From Beroe forskalii (lineage: Eukaryota; Ctenophora; Nuda; Beroida; Beroidae): a stretch of DNA of 64,000 bases. The DNA lies in assembly GCA_011033025.1 (NCBI GenBank), contig WFMF01000085.1, forward strand, positions 186,001-250,000. Direction: 5' to 3'. The notes beneath the pieces were generated by a model. It did no database searches. It saw only the letters and a program-made list of their open reading frames with translations, and was not told the DNA's origin. Positions 1 through 13,054 of the stretch are shown piece by piece (the stretch's first letter is position 1; each line of letters opens with the position of its first letter). The translations under genes and the position numbers were made by a program.

Positions 1-1339
1 AAGATTTTACTTTCTTTATAACGGTTTTAAAACGAATTATTGATTACGCAATCCCGAAGACTCTTACAGTGTTACGTGAGGAAAATGCAATGTTTTCCGG
101 ACGTTTTAGTCAAATCACCAGTACCTACCCAGTACCCACGGCCTACGCTTCCTAATACTCCTGCCTTAGCATTTGATGCTACAAAAACCATTCAATGTCA
201 CAGAATGAAACCTTAGTTACCCTAAAAATGTATGGATAGAACATAATTAATTTCATTTTCAAGTCTTGTTGATTAATCTCACGGCACAACATATGATATG
301 CACTGGTTCATCCCTGTTAAAGTGATCTAATGGTTTGTAGGAATGGTGCTTAGCTCGCTAGCCAGATTCTTAGAATTATCAACCAACAAAGCGGTGTTAT
401 GTGTATTAAGCACGTGCATTCCATCCCATTTCAGATGATTTTATTGTATTTCATTTCATATTTCATTCTTTCTCAAACTCTAACCTTTAATCATGCTAGA
501 AATGAAGTTCAATTATCTGCCCAGTTAAAAATAGAATATGAAAATGATTCTACTGTATTCATACATTCAAAGCTAACATAATTGTCGTTTCTGAGAAATG
601 AAGCCCAGTATCTTAACATCTATGTAAATTAAGGGTCCTCAAGTTACTTAATCGCCCAATTAAGCTAGAAGCAAACTACGTGGCTAAGACCTACGTGACC
701 ACTATAAATTCTGTAAGACGAATGCGCAGTGTTGGTAAGCGCTAAAGCAACTTCATCCCAAGAAATAAGATAGGCTTACCGAAATAATAAAATACAGGCA
801 TATTCTGGAATTAGATTCTCTTTCGCCATGGAAACCAAAAGTCTGTGGCTACCTGCCCATCATCGGCTAAGCATTCCCATCAGTGAATAGAATCAGCTCA
901 GAATTAATGAATAATAATTATAAGATTATAGTAAGTGAGAGCGCGGTAAATGACAGGCATCCTTGCTCATAATCATTAAAATCTCTGCATAAAATCAAGC
1001 ATTTCATTACTACATGCCTGCTGTCCAGTCGTTAAAATGCTGCACCGTATACATAAATCATTATAGATCCATCTAATTGACAATGGTAATGAATGTTCCC
1101 CTATTCGCTCAAACGATTACTAACATCAATTACCGTCGAACACATTAATAACCATATTAAATTGCTGATAGTAAACCACGTTAGAAGTCAAACATACAGG
1201 TATTGAGATGAGACTCAGGGAATGTGAAATGTCGACCATTGTGGTAAAGGGTAACTCGGTAATCTGCTAGTGATAACCCTCTCAAAAGTAAACTGTAAGC
1301 ACCTGTGCTTGTTAAGTTTACTTATAAAATTCTCTGAAG
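1..1339. other. No gene recognised
   Basis: AT-rich sequence with only short chance reading frames and no family motif on either strand. It lies 3' of the last visible NOG1 exon, so it is probably NOG1 intron. The missing NOG1 C-terminal exon or exons were looked for here and not found. Confidence 0.4.
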
Positions 1340-1345
1340 TGTTAC

Positions 1346-4300
1346 CTGTTCCTGTGTTTGTTGAGTCTGTGCTGGTGTCGTATCACTGATTTCTCCTTCC
1401 TGATGAGTTTTGCCTTTTCCCTGACCTCCATCTGTTCCTCCGTCAAATCCTCCTCCTCACTCTCATACACCCCCGCTTCTTCCAACATAGCTTCTTCCTG
1501 AAACACACTTAACCGTGTTTTAAGTGGTCTCAACCGTGTTTAAAGTGGTCTAAACCGTGTTTTAAGTGGTCTAAACCGTGTTTTAAGTGGTCTAAACGGT
1601 GTTTTAAGTGGTCTAAACCGTGTTTTAAGTGGTCTAAACCGTGTTTTAAGTGGTCTAAACCGTGTTTTAAGTGGTCTAAACCGTGTTTTAAGTGGTCTAA
1701 ACCGTGTTTTAAGTGGTCTAAACCGTGTTTTAAGTAATAAGGGTCACAATAGTGTTCTGAAGTAAGTGAAAAAAATTACCCAAAATCGATCGTGTTTTAC
1801 ACAATCACAACCGTGAATTGAGCGGCTTAAATGTTTATAGGGTTTTGTAGTACCTAACATAAATAAAATGAATTTATAATACGTATGCCATTCTGTTTCA
1901 AATGCAAAACGATTATTTATTTAGAAATGGTACGCGTCAAATTAGTATTAGTCATTTATATTTTATTTCAGGATCATATGAGACCATTATGATTGAATTA
2001 TGATTGAATTTAAAATATTCTTTGGACTTTTAGAAAACAATATTTTGCAACTACTGTATAAAGTGGTTAGGTTATTAACAAATGAGCAAATGACGAAAAG
2101 AAGGAAGGTAATTATAAAGAAGTTAGTAACATCCTCGTCATTTACCTTTTCCAGTTCCTCAAGTTTGCTCATGATGTCTGGGTCAACGAAGTCCGCTATG
2201 TTGTGCCCTTCCCACACTTCTGGGATGTCGTCGTATCTGTCTTCATGATTGGTCTGTTAGTATTTCAGAAAGCAATGCCATTTGGCGTCAGTGTAGAGAA
2301 TATTTACAGGTTAAGTATCACTTCAACATATCCTGAGGATTCGTTTTTCAAGTCCTTGGCGCCCAAGCAACTAATCCACAACTTCTCACCTGTCCTCATT
2401 GTTCGGCAGATCGTAGTGTTTCTTCAGATCGAGGATGTAATCGTCACCCATCTCCAACTCCATGTCCCTCTCCAGCTTCTTGATGGTGTCAGGCTTAACG
2501 TATCCCGGAGCACGGCGAGCTAGGACAGCCTCGGGAATGTTAGCAGGTCTGATCTCCTGACCGGCTTTGGGAACAGCAACGTGCAGTCTGTTCATGATGT
2601 TCTCAACCTGGGGAGGGACAGAAACTGAAATTTCTATGATCTCAATACCGGAATCTAATAACTGAACTCGAAATCGAATGAGTTTTTTGCTCTAAATGCT
2701 CGCAAATGATCAATCTAGCCTCCCTCACAGCTTCAGACCTTGTTTCCCGCCATTTTCTGCTCGACACGGTGAGCGAGCAGTGCGTCGCAGGCAGTGTTCT
2801 GAACCTCCGATACACCGTCTTGTGTGAGGGTGGACATTGGGATAACCACCACATTGGCTGCCTTCTTGAACGTTTCCTCCAACAAATCCTGGGGGAAGAG
2901 GTTCGCATTGTGCCAAGATTTGCAGTACTTTTCAAAGTTTCAATATGATTATCGTCCACATTACATCATGATTCATGGCCTCCTCGTCAATCGCTGAATT
3001 TGATTTAGAAATTCCAATATTAATTCCACTGACTTAATTGAGGCAAAAATGCTATGATGCAAGATTTATCATTTTTTCTGAAGAGTTTATTGATCACTAA
3101 TCGCATCATAAATGCATTATGATGCGATTAGAGAATAAAGATCAATAAACTCTTCAGACAAATATAAAAATCTGGCAGAAAATAACAGAAATAGATTGAC
3201 AAATACAGAAAATCATTGATCAATCGAGGATGCCATGAGACCATGATGCATCGAATATAAAATTTTGCATTCAAAATCAGTCAATTTATATTTATTAATG
3301 CAATAAACAAGTTACCTTGTACTCTTGGGAGAGATCTTCAGGTCGCTTCCTATCGATCTTGTTGAGAGCGACAATGAGGGGTTTGTTAGCGAAGAGAGGC
3401 TTGATGTTATTGAAGAGGTCGCATTGCTGCTGCAGAGAGTAGCCGCATTCCTCCGACAAGTCAAGAACACAGATCACACATGCTCGTAGATGTGCAAGAG
3501 CTGTTATAGCCTGAACAGGGAACATGTGTGAATCTGCAGCGGTGCGCAAGAGCTGTGATAGCCTGAACAGTCAACATGTGAATCTGCATTGAGGAAGCGG
3601 GTTGTTTCTAATGAATTTATGAATCAGAGTTCACCCATAGAAAGATGGAAAGCATTAATTTCAGAGTTTCGATGTCCACAGAACTTTCAATACTCCACGG
3701 TATAACCCACTCCTTCTCAGAGTCTCGAACCTACCTGCATCTCGATAGTGTTCCTGTCCTCCAGAGGCTTGTCCAGTATCCCAGGAGTGTCAATGACTTG
3801 CCACCTCAGGTACTTGTAATCAGTGTGTCCCACGTACAGGGATTTGGTGGTGAAGGCGTACGGCTGCACCTCAACGTTAGCTCGGGTGATGTTGTTCACG
3901 AAGGAGGACTTCCCAACGTTCGGGAACCTGGGAGTGTTTTGAAACATGAAATGGTAATGAGCTTTTCTTTCACTTTTGTGTGTCACTATGCTTTAAAGAT
4001 AAGAAGGATAGCTTGTGGCGGCCACAAGCTATCCTTTTCTGGTGGTGTAGCCATAGTCATCATACAGTTCTCTAAGTGAGAAATCATGAAATTGTACAGA
4101 AAGCCTACTAGAAGTAGATCAATATTCATAGCTTGAGATAAGGGTGTTTTACAATGAATATGAAGTATCTCACTTACCCAAAGAGCAGCAGTGTCCTAGT
4201 GTTGGGGTCAATACTTGGCAGTCTGCCCAAATGCTGCCTGACCTGCTCCAGGTACAGTAGAGAGCTGTTCTGTCTCTTCATTATGGTACACATGCGGCCC

Positions 4301-6054
4301 AGAGCAGCCCGCTTCAGCTGCTTACATCGGTACATGCTGTCTCCGAACTTAAGGAGTCGCGTGTAATCCTTCGCAACGCTGCAAGGGTAATTACATGTAA
4401 CAATGTGTAACCTTTATAGCTTTAGGCTAGTAACTTTGCATAATGGTAACCATAAACCTTGGAGTTGAAGTTGCAAAGGTTATTGGATCGGTTCTATCGA
4501 CTAATAGTCGCCTCTCTTGGTACACCAAGTAGCAAATACACCAGGGTAGCAAATATGCCAGGGTAGCAAAGACTTTCTAATGCTACCACACTAATGTTTG
4601 ATGCCGAGCATGGTGTATAACTAATAACTACCTACATGCTAACATGAGGCAGAGGCATTATTGGCTATATTGTCTTATATTGCTTACACTATTACTCTAT
4701 TACACTGGATTCAGATTGGCGAATCATTGTACACACAAGGCACGGCAGGTACCATTACATTAAATTACTTTGGGTACAAGTACACTGCATTAAATAGCAT
4801 TACTACAAAACAGTGCTTCTAGTAAATTCTGGCTCATCCCAAGTCCCAATGGTAACATTCTAGTGAAGATGTAAAGTAGGGATGTCTTACAGCAATGTGG
4901 TACTTTGCTGTATAATATGGTGCAATAATTGCACGGTTAAACAGTGCACACTGCACAGTGCATCTGCAACAATGCTGGTACATCAAAATTATTAAAGTAA
5001 AGTGGTAATAAAATGTCAGTTTTATTGGCATAATGCCAATGATGGAGCATATCGTAGTGCAATCAGCGACTTACTTTCCAATGAGGTGTTTAGCCATGTT
5101 GATCTGTCCCAGAGCTAACTTGTAGTGGTCTTTATCGTACAGGATATTCATTAGATCCGCATAAAATGGGTGGATATCCTCAAGAGAATAATGTGGTCAA
5201 GAATTCAAATTAGATTGTCAAATTATTGATCAAATTACACGTGGAATATGGCATTTGCTAGCCGTTCCAAGCTGTGGAAATGTATGAATATTCAGATCTC
5301 ACAATCATTCAAGGTAAACACGGGCTTAAAGCTTTATAGGTATTGATTATTGAACCGTCATATAATATTCACCTCGATTTTAGGAAACTCGCCCAAGATC
5401 CCAGTCAGCTTTTCATTGAGGTTTGACTCGGTGAATTTCACTTTTCTCATATAGAAAGACCGTATCCGAGAGATCTGGTAGTGCCTGAAGGAATAGTGAC
5501 AAGTTATAGAGATCTGGTAGTGCTTGAGGAATAGTGATAACTTACCGAGATCATCATTAAGAAATACTGTGTCAAAACTTTTTTGCTACTTGAAACTTTG
5601 AAACGAATATCACGCAGCCCACAAAGCAAAGAAACCAGCAATTTCGCATGAAATTTCAAAATGACAAGTTACTTACTTATGGATGATGGTAGGCGTTTTC
5701 CTTTGAGTCTTCGATAAAATGATGTCAATCAGATCCTGAAAACAGTCTGTTTCACTTTCTTATTTCATTTAGTTTCTATCTTCAATAACAAAAAAAGGCT
5801 AAGAATACTGAATATTATGAATTCTAAAAATATACCTCAGAAGTTATGACCAAACTAATGTCATGAAAGGAATGTAACTATTTGAAGTTAAATGAGAAAC
5901 TAAACAGAAAACTACAACTAAATTTTTCATCGTAACATTTTAACAGTATCATCTTGTTACTTCGTAAAGTAGAGAATAAGATTATACCATCTCTTTCGTT
6001 CGTTACCTTTGCAGGAGGGACGACTGTGATGCTTTTGAAATTATAGGACGCCAT
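1346..6054 (-). CDS. GTPBP4: Nucleolar GTP-binding protein 1 (NOG1/GTPBP4), 3' end missing
   Basis: NOG1 is a nucleolar TrmE-Era-family GTPase needed for 60S ribosome assembly. Eleven exons read on the minus strand: 6054-6007, 5735-5677, 5484-5373, 5178-5075, 4378-4178, 3927-3735, 3510-3316, 2927-2739, 2607-2390, 2236-2146 and 1497-1346. Phases join throughout and give about 520 residues, against about 630 in the family. The start [13 protein letters not shown] matches the family N-terminus. GTPase motifs are G1 GFPNVGKS (about residues 175-182), G2 FTTKS (200-204), G3 DTPG (221-224), G4 NKID (289-292) and G5 STLT (about 336-339). Later conserved stretches are [14 protein letters not shown]-like and WEGHNIADF. 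The last exon is acidic and then basic ([17 protein letters not shown]). The C-terminal ~110 residues are not in the window. The donor of the eighth exon is weak (GTCTGA) and its acceptor lacks a good pyrimidine tract. Three acceptors carry tandem duplications. Confidence 0.93.
1508..1736. repeat. 21-bp minisatellite next to NOG1 exon 11 acceptor
   Basis: About 11 copies of a 21-bp unit (ccgtgttttaagtggtctaa on the plus strand). The array ends about 11 nt before the CAG acceptor at 1498-1500. The acceptor-side sequence TTAAGTGTGTTTCAG looks like a changed monomer, so the array seems to have grown from the 3' end of this intron. Confidence 0.9.
3077..3158. repeat. Fold-back inverted repeat in NOG1 intron 7
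   Basis: Outer arms TCTGAAGAGTTTATTGATC and its complement, and inner arms CTAATCGCATCATAA and its complement, surround a few central bases. No protein is encoded. It is probably a small fold-back MITE. Confidence 0.75.
3493..3590. repeat. Tandem duplication of NOG1 exon 7 acceptor and exon start
   Basis: About 47 bp holding the end of intron 6, the CAG acceptor and the first ~18 nt of exon 7 (used copy about 3493-3538) is repeated just upstream (3544-3590) with a few differences. The upstream copy keeps its own CTGTTCAG-like acceptor. Confidence 0.8.
4004..4036. repeat. Perfect 16-bp-arm palindrome
   Basis: AAGGATAGCTTGTGGC, one central base, then the exact reverse complement. It lies in NOG1 intron 5 and would form a strong hairpin. 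Confidence 0.85.
5470..5545. repeat. Tandem duplication of NOG1 exon 3 acceptor
   Basis: About 38 bp covering the acceptor (CACTATTCCTTCAG on the minus strand) and the first exon 3 bases (GCACTACCAGATCTC) is present twice. The coding copy is at the low-coordinate end. The second copy has an altered acceptor (CCTCAAG). Confidence 0.8.
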
Positions 6055-6513
6055 GGTACAACCTACCTGGGTATTCATATCATTTAAAAGTAGAATGCTG
6101 TAAAAGTGTTATGCTGTAATAGTTTTATGTAATAGTTAATGCTGTAATAGTGTCATGTGTCATAAACCCCATGAAGGATCATGGTTTAGGAAAATCAGTA
6201 CCGGGTTATAATCATGCAGATGATCAAAATTACTGAAAAGCCCTGAGGTACAACAACCTGGATATAGCCACAAATTGGAAAATTTGCGAAAACTTTTACT
6301 CTTTCTTTTCAGTGCCGATCCCGGCACTGTTTATTGTAAAAGATTTTAGTGTTGAGTTCAAATCACGATACATAATATAGTAATATGTTAACACTAATGA
6401 GACACTTGATAAGACGAAATAAGAAATTATATAATAAATATTGAGAACATATGAAGCAAAAACTAGATTTCCTAAATATACAGCTAAATATTACACAGCA
6501 AGAATCAAGTTTA

Positions 6514-6671
6514 GGGATCGTTCACATATTACGTGATTAATTTTTGGCCGATTTTTATCCCCCCTCTCCCCCTCGTAATCAAGTTTACAGTAGTTGCAGT
6601 TGTTACAATAACATGTAACGTAATCATTCGGAACTCCCCCCCAGGTGATTATGTAATATGTGAACGACCTC
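6514..6671. mobile_element. 158-bp MITE with TTA target duplication, PIF/Harbinger-like
   Basis: Terminal inverted repeats read (G)GG(A)TCGTTCACATATTAC at the left and the complement of GAGGTCGTTCACATATTAC at the right. TTA lies directly outside both ends (6511-6513 and 6672-6674). A 3-bp TWA duplication is known for PIF/Harbinger, hence the tentative family. Non-coding. Confidence 0.6.
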
Positions 6672-6674
6672 TTA

Positions 6675-8200
6675 TTGTCAGCAATAAAGTTTATATGCGT
6701 CAGTTGTCATTAGCGACACCGTATTAGTTTAACCATAGGCTCTAGCAGTCACCAATCACTGCGCAAGTAGACAGCCAATTTCTGTGCTGATTGGTTGATT
6801 TCAAAGGTACCTGTGGGTAGGCCAAAGTTTTTCTTTTGAAGATGGCGCAGACCCAACCTTATATGTCAGATTTTTCGTACTCCATTGAAAATTGAATTAG
6901 TTTCCAGTTTTTATCACACAAATCTGATTGCCAGCAAGCATGCCAGCATCTCCACTCTCCAGCGCCCCCAAATGAAAAACCAAAGGGTAGGCTAAACTAA
7001 AGGCTATTATGCTGTCGATAACGATAACCAACTTCAAAGCATTAAATAAATCTAATATCAAAAATCTAAAATCTATGTCTCAGAAGATTTTATAAACTCT
7101 AATATAAAGCATAATTTGAAAAACCTAAAAACTATTCATAAGCTAAACAAACAATAAACAGCATCTAAGCATCAAATTCTAATATAGCAAAATTCTATAT
7201 AGTAAAGCTAAATATATACATAATATACTCAAAATATCGCAAACAATTAGAGGGGAAAATCTCCATAATGGTCTGACAAACTGATATTTTCAATACAAAT
7301 TCTCAATATAAATTTCATCACAATCTGATATAGCAGAAAACGTCATAATTTTATAAAACTTCTGAAAAACACTCACATTCTATGTCAAAACTGGTCAGCT
7401 AATAGCAATCAAAGCAATAAGTAATGCAAAGATTTAAGTCAATTCACAAAATTGATGCCTAAGTCAAATTGATACATTCAATCAAATCTATCAGGGAGGT
7501 ATATCTAATGAAATTAGCAGAAACATTTCAAATGAACAAAAGCATAAACAATTCAATATAATCCACGATTTCACGCATTTTCTCATTCAAATAGCTGATA
7601 AGTGATAATTCACTACTAGGTTTATCAAGAGAGGATAGATTAGGATCTCAGTCTCGTCTTGATTCATCAGCGTGCGAGTAGAAGATAAACTAAATCTTAG
7701 ATTGGAAAACGGTCAGTAAAAGGGGACTATAACCAATAATGACTGATGAATGTGAAGGCAAGAATTTAAATAACAACTTGATTTTTTGGCAATGGATAAG
7801 AAGGATTTGTAAGAAATCAAGGTTTTTCTGCAAAAGAGGAATGCCATTGAGCCAATTTATGACCAACCATGTATACATGACTTCCAGTTCTTTCAGCTAA
7901 ATTTTGAAAAGTACCAACTGTGAAAATCGTGAGACCTATCCTCCACTCCTCCAAGCAGTGAATTATTCCTTCTAATACTCAAGCAATCTATCACTATATA
8001 AGTTATAACTAGTCGGTCATTAAAAACACGTCCAAGTTTCCAAAGTCATTTTAATTGTCAATTTTAGATAATGGCAATGGTCAGAATGGATTCCATAGTA
8101 ATCAGTAATGTATGCTTTTATAGTACAGCTTCTTTTATAGTACAGCTTTATAGTACAGCTTCTTCATGAAGAGAAGTTTCTGAGGTCTGTGCTAAACTGG
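6675..8200. other. AT-rich intergenic stretch, no gene seen
   Basis: Lies between the NOG1 start and the end of the acylase gene. Only short unsupported reading frames. A short direct repeat with tatagtacagctt lies at about 8110-8165. Confidence 0.5.
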
Positions 8201-8225
8201 CAATGAATATTAAGCGGTTACATGT

Positions 8226-8345
8226 CGAAGTGGTGACCGTATACCGCAACTTACATGGTCGAGGAGACAGCCGAGACCGTGTAAGTTGGATAATGGACGA
8301 GGCGTGCCAAGTTCATTATCGAAGGTATACGGTCACAGCTGAGAT
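8226..8345. repeat. Fold-back element with nested arms
   Basis: Outer arms GTGACCGTATACC and GGTATACGGTCAC and inner arms AACTTACATGGTC and GACCGTGTAAGTT are nested. A related half copy (gaccgtataaccaaacttacac) lies at about 8532-8555. The plus-strand reading frame across it is a by-product of the repeat. Confidence 0.65.
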
Positions 8346-8780
8346 CATGGAACCGGATTATACCCCGACCGGAAACAGCTGGGACCTACTATTATCTGAC
8401 CAAACAACAGTATTTCTTCCTACTCGGGTCTGACGACCCTCGTCCGGATTCAACGCTTAAGTAGATTTTTGAGTGCTCCTTTATAAAATCAAATTTCATT
8501 TTAAGCTTTTTTGCACTGTTATTTCAGTGGAGACCGTATAACCAAACTTACACGGTCGCTAAAACAAGCATGGAAGGGGTATATTGATAAGTTGATAGCA
8601 ATACACATACATGATTTGGAGCGAAGTCTCATATAGTGAAACTTGACCTAGTCTCATAATTACACTTGCAATCCTACAGCTATTAAACATACAAAATTAG
8701 CGCACATTCAAACTAAATCTCCATTCGATAGTTGGAGCTCTTGCAAGGACAAAATGGAGTCTAAATGACTAATTTTCGCT

Positions 8781-11700
8781 TCACAACTCCCAGTATTTGT
8801 AGACAGAGTTGAGGTAGTTGTCCACCTCCCGGTTGTAGATGTTGCTGAAGTAGTTGCCGCTGGGACCCCCGGGAAGGATCGAGTACATGATGTTGGAGGA
8901 CATATCTGAGATGAAGCGCCACGTCTGAAATGGGGAACATTTATTAAAACAATAAGAAAGAAGTACAAGTAGTATGTACCAATGTTACATGCGGAAACTA
9001 TGTGATTATGTAAGGTTTAACTTTTATGGTGGGCAAAAAGAAAGGGCTTATAATTCTATTATCTTTCTAGATACTCTTACCATCAGTGATGGTAAGTATC
9101 TTCAAATTCGAATTATATCCAAGAAATTGCACCTGTGAAAAGATGCACGGTTGTCCGAGGTACTCAGTAACCACACCAATATTCAAGACTTCGAGACCAC
9201 TGTTCACAGGGTATGGGCCAATGTCGAATCCAAGGAACTTTGGCAACTTTCCAGAGAAGAAAATGTTCTTTGACGCGTAGTAAGTAACATCCTTGTATTG
9301 CAATCCTTCGTACTTTTCCAGCACAGTCTCAATACTTTTCTTGATTACCGGAGTAATGTCGTGTCCATCAACTTGTCCCTGCTCTAAGCCAATCAGAGCA
9401 ATCTTGTTGAATATGTACTTGTTGAACACGATATTCTTCATATTTTCAACATTCTCCTCCCCCAGGAATATTTTATTGGTATTTGCAACGAACTCCTCCC
9501 AGAACTGGAACCACAATGCAGCAGCACGGGACTCGGAGTTGAATATTCTATCCCAACTCCTCAGCTCATTCCCAATTCCTGTGGAAACGATCATTCAAGT
9601 TCACTGATCATTCAAGCTCACTGAACCCTATCATGAAAAATGCAATACTTTTGTACTATCAAGATTGAAATGTGTGAAAAAATATATACCTACGTCCAAT
9701 TATACCGTAATTCCTAAAGCAGCATCGGGTAAAAAGAGATGATTCACCTGATTTAGGCAAGTACGGTTCAAGAAGAGGAATGAATTTCTCAGCAATGGTG
9801 CTGTAAGAATCACTCTGATACCGCATCATGTCTTCAACCGAGTGATTGGAACTGCTCTTAAGCAGTTCAGTTATCCTAGGGGTGTAATAAGGCACTAAGT
9901 ATTTAAGGGGCAAAAAGGGTTGATTTTCATAACCATCGAAAGATTACGATATAACAATTATAATTGCAACTTCATAAAAAGAAATGATTTCGCTCACAGT
10001 CATAATCGAATGTTATTCATTTAAGATAAAGATTAAGACAATTTTCCGTTAAATATACCTATTGACTCTGGTCGGTATGGCTGGGTAGGTTGAAACACAG
10101 GGCTTGTTTGGATCCTGGATCAAGTTGTTTGCTGTTGCAATAAAGTTCTCAGGAGGGTTTAATGTTCTTTTGTAGTCTGAGTCCGACAAGTAACCTGGAG
10201 CATAACACGAAATCACACAATCATATGGCACACAAATACGATGCTAAATGAACAACAAATGCTCAACCAAGGCCCCCTTGTGCTTCAGCAAAGAGGGGGC
10301 GACCCTAAAGATCATGGAAAGCTTAAACCCGGGCAAAATTGGGGTTTTCAAGGGTCGATCATTCATTAGATCAACTTCCACTGTATCCCTGTGGATTCTG
10401 GAAAACGTTTTTTCCTACCTTACGAGATATTTCTATAAGGTCACATGGACAATAATTCTTTTGATCAAAGGTTTAAAAAAATAGATTATAACTGACCTGT
10501 CCACAAGTTCTTGGAGTCCCAGGCGGGGAGAGGCATCAAACCAGTTCCACTTGGCCTCAGAGGTACAGTGCCTGCTTGTTGATACCCTATGTTGCCATGG
10601 ACATCAGCCAAAAGATAATTGGAACATAACATTGACTGAGGTAAGACATTTTGGGCATGTTGCACTGTCTTGGTGAAAGGAAGAAGTGACTGTCTGAAAG
10701 ATACTTCATTAACTTCTGTAGGTAATTTTATGGCTAGGTAGATACCATCATCAATAGGTCTATCATAATGGTCTGTATATCGTTCTATGATGTGCCCTTC
10801 ATTGGTTTCATAAAAAAGTGTTTTCCTTCCAGCAACAATATTCTCTTTTTGTTTCAGTGGAAGGAGCTGGCCATCACGTTCATAGTTTCCACTTGTAATA
10901 TTCTCAAGAAAATAATCAGCCATGTCCATCATGCCATATGTTAAAGTAAATGAAACATCTTTATTTCTCCCCATCATAAGAACAGGTATGCCTGGAAAGA
11001 TTTGATATTTTAAATTTAATGATATGAATACTTATACATGCAATGAATACATTTCAATCATCATGAGCTTTATGATAGAGCACGAGACCACATCGAACTT
11101 AAGAACTACATTTATTGATTTTTATTGTTACTCACCTGGAACTGAAATTCCAAATACAGTTCTGCCATCATCCATCATGTGAGTTGACTCATAAAAAGTA
11201 TTGGGAGTTTTGGAAACATCCAGATGAGGGTCTACACTCATGATTGGCATCCCACTACTTGAAAGAGCACCTGCAACATAAACTTCATTATTTCATATTA
11301 TCAGGTTATAGTATCTGGAGAAACTAAATCACACTAGCAACTACTAATGGCATCACAATATTCCCAGATTTATTTATATTGCTATATTGTTGTAAAAATA
11401 AAATAAAATTTCTATTAAAGCAACAAGATAATCTTTTACCTGATACTACCCAGTTGTTGCTGTTTGTGATTGATGGTACAAAAGCAGATTTCAGTCCATC
11501 ATTAGATTTCAGGTGCTTGATGTTCTTGTAGATATCAATGTAATCATTTGTCAAGTTATTAAGATGAGGATGAAACATTTCTTTCAAGAAAGGAGTAGAG
11601 AAGCCCTCAGAATGAATGAACTCCAATACTGTTTTCTCTATGCCTAGACTTATTTCATTCAAACCAACAAATGAAACAAATGCCATGAATGCTATTATAT

Positions 11701-12223
11701 CAGAAGGCTTGAATGGTTCAGGATGATAGTTTGTTATAACAAATTCCAATGGCCGATTATTCTTTTCCATGAAGTGGTTAATTCCTTCTGTGTAAGCAGA
11801 AAGGATTTGAATTGCAACACCATCAGGATGATATGTTTTTATGTGCAACTTGCTTTTGTCATAGAAATCAAATTGTTTGGCAAGGAGGTCAAACTTCATA
11901 TTCATTTCATCAAAGGGGAACACTTCTGTTAGACGCCCTTGGGATGCAAGCCTCATGAGGCAAAGCTGAATATACCTGTCTTTAGCATGCATCCAACCAA
12001 GTCCTTTGTATAAATCATGAATATTATCACCTCCAGAGCCAATGAGTGTCAGATGTTCTGATCGAGTAAAGGTAATATTTGAACCAGTTATTGATTCAAG
12101 AGTTGATGTTCCAACATATTGATAGTCAATTAAGTTATTAAATGCCCAATGAGACAAAATAAGTCCAATAATGATGAAGATATTGCAAGCAATCAGACTA
12201 TCTTGTTTCATCCCCATACTCAT
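8781..12223 (-). CDS. Penicillin acylase (S45) family N-terminal-nucleophile hydrolase, membrane-anchored
   Basis: Seven exons: 12223-11440, 11270-11136, 10991-10497, 10194-10059, 9875-9748, 9578-9133 and 8924-8781. Together they are 2,268 nt, or 755 residues plus stop, with phases closing exactly, the usual length for this family. The family cleaves amide bonds after cutting itself into alpha and beta chains; the new N-terminal residue is the nucleophile. Here that is Ser255 of SNNWVVSG, at the end of exon 1. Other family motifs are DVHGNIGYQ in exon 3 and LPGGPSGN in exon 7. Residues about 11-27 are hydrophobic (IACNIFIIIGLILSHWAF), so it is probably a type II membrane or secretory-pathway protein with the enzyme outside. 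A GTG-initiated upstream frame exists, but the ATG at 12223 is preferred. The exon 6 donor is weak (GTGCAA); a stronger GTAAGA at about 9080 would break the frame. The substrate cannot be told. Confidence 0.9.
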
Positions 12224-12299
12224 ACCTGACACTGCACAATGTTGAAATTAATTCTATTGTTATCTAATGCTCCTAAGTTAAGGTTAGGGTTCTTAGCTT

Positions 12300-13050
12300 A
12301 GGTTTTATTAGGGTTTTTAGCATGCCATTAGGTACTCACGTTTACAAGCTAGTGGGGTCCAACCCCCCCCCCCCCCATTCCCTTGATTATTTCTACTTTT
12401 CTAGGGGAGGGGGGATGAATTTCATTGAGCAAATTCTCACTTGTCAAAGGCCTAATTTTGCATAATAATACAATCATTTTTTCCCTCCCAATTGGCATTT
12501 TTGTGTATACAAAAAGGCAAATGAGAGGGTTGGCAGAGATCGTGGTTTGGGAAGGTGAGAAATAGGATATGTGTATATCAGGTCCAGGTTTGCAATACAA
12601 CTACTGTAATTTCTGGAAAGTGCCCGGATTGCTCCTTTATAATATCAGTCGCGAAAATGTCCCTCCGTCCCTCCGTCCGTCCGTCCCTCCGTCCCCTTTT
12701 CATACAAATCTTCAAAATCACGAATTTCCTAATTCATGAAGCTTTCGGTTGTCAAAAATTTTAATCTCATACGTTGATCAGGCCCATCCGTGCCACATTC
12801 CCAGCCACTAAAGTTTTCATATCGACCAAATCTAATGTCCTGGAAATTGATTTTCATTTCGAACTATTTCAAACACAAAAAACACGATTTTTTTTTCGCC
12901 AAAAAAGATATTGACTGAGTAAATGTGAAGAAGGCTTGCCAAATTTGACTATTCTTTGAGCTTTTGAGTAATGATGTGGAAAATTGAATCAATATCACAA
13001 TAAAAAACTGAAATTTTACACGTATTGTTACACATAATTAACGTGTCATT
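12300..13050. other. Intergenic, simple and small repeats
   Basis: Holds a C15-like run near 12,361, an imperfect palindromic element at about 12,484-12,550 (a related one is at 21,826-21,895; both centre on a tatacaaaaaggca-type sequence) and a tccgtccctccg simple repeat at about 12,658-12,700. No gene. Confidence 0.5.
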
Positions 13051-13054
13051 TCAT

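Noticed and set aside
399-581. 60-codon plus-strand frame near the left edge
   Set aside because: No homology, no splice sites, AT-rich low-information sequence.
9071-9104. Alternative donor GTAAGA for acylase exon 6
   Set aside because: Would leave phase 1 and break the join to exon 7, which reads in phase 0 through the conserved LPGGPSGN motif.
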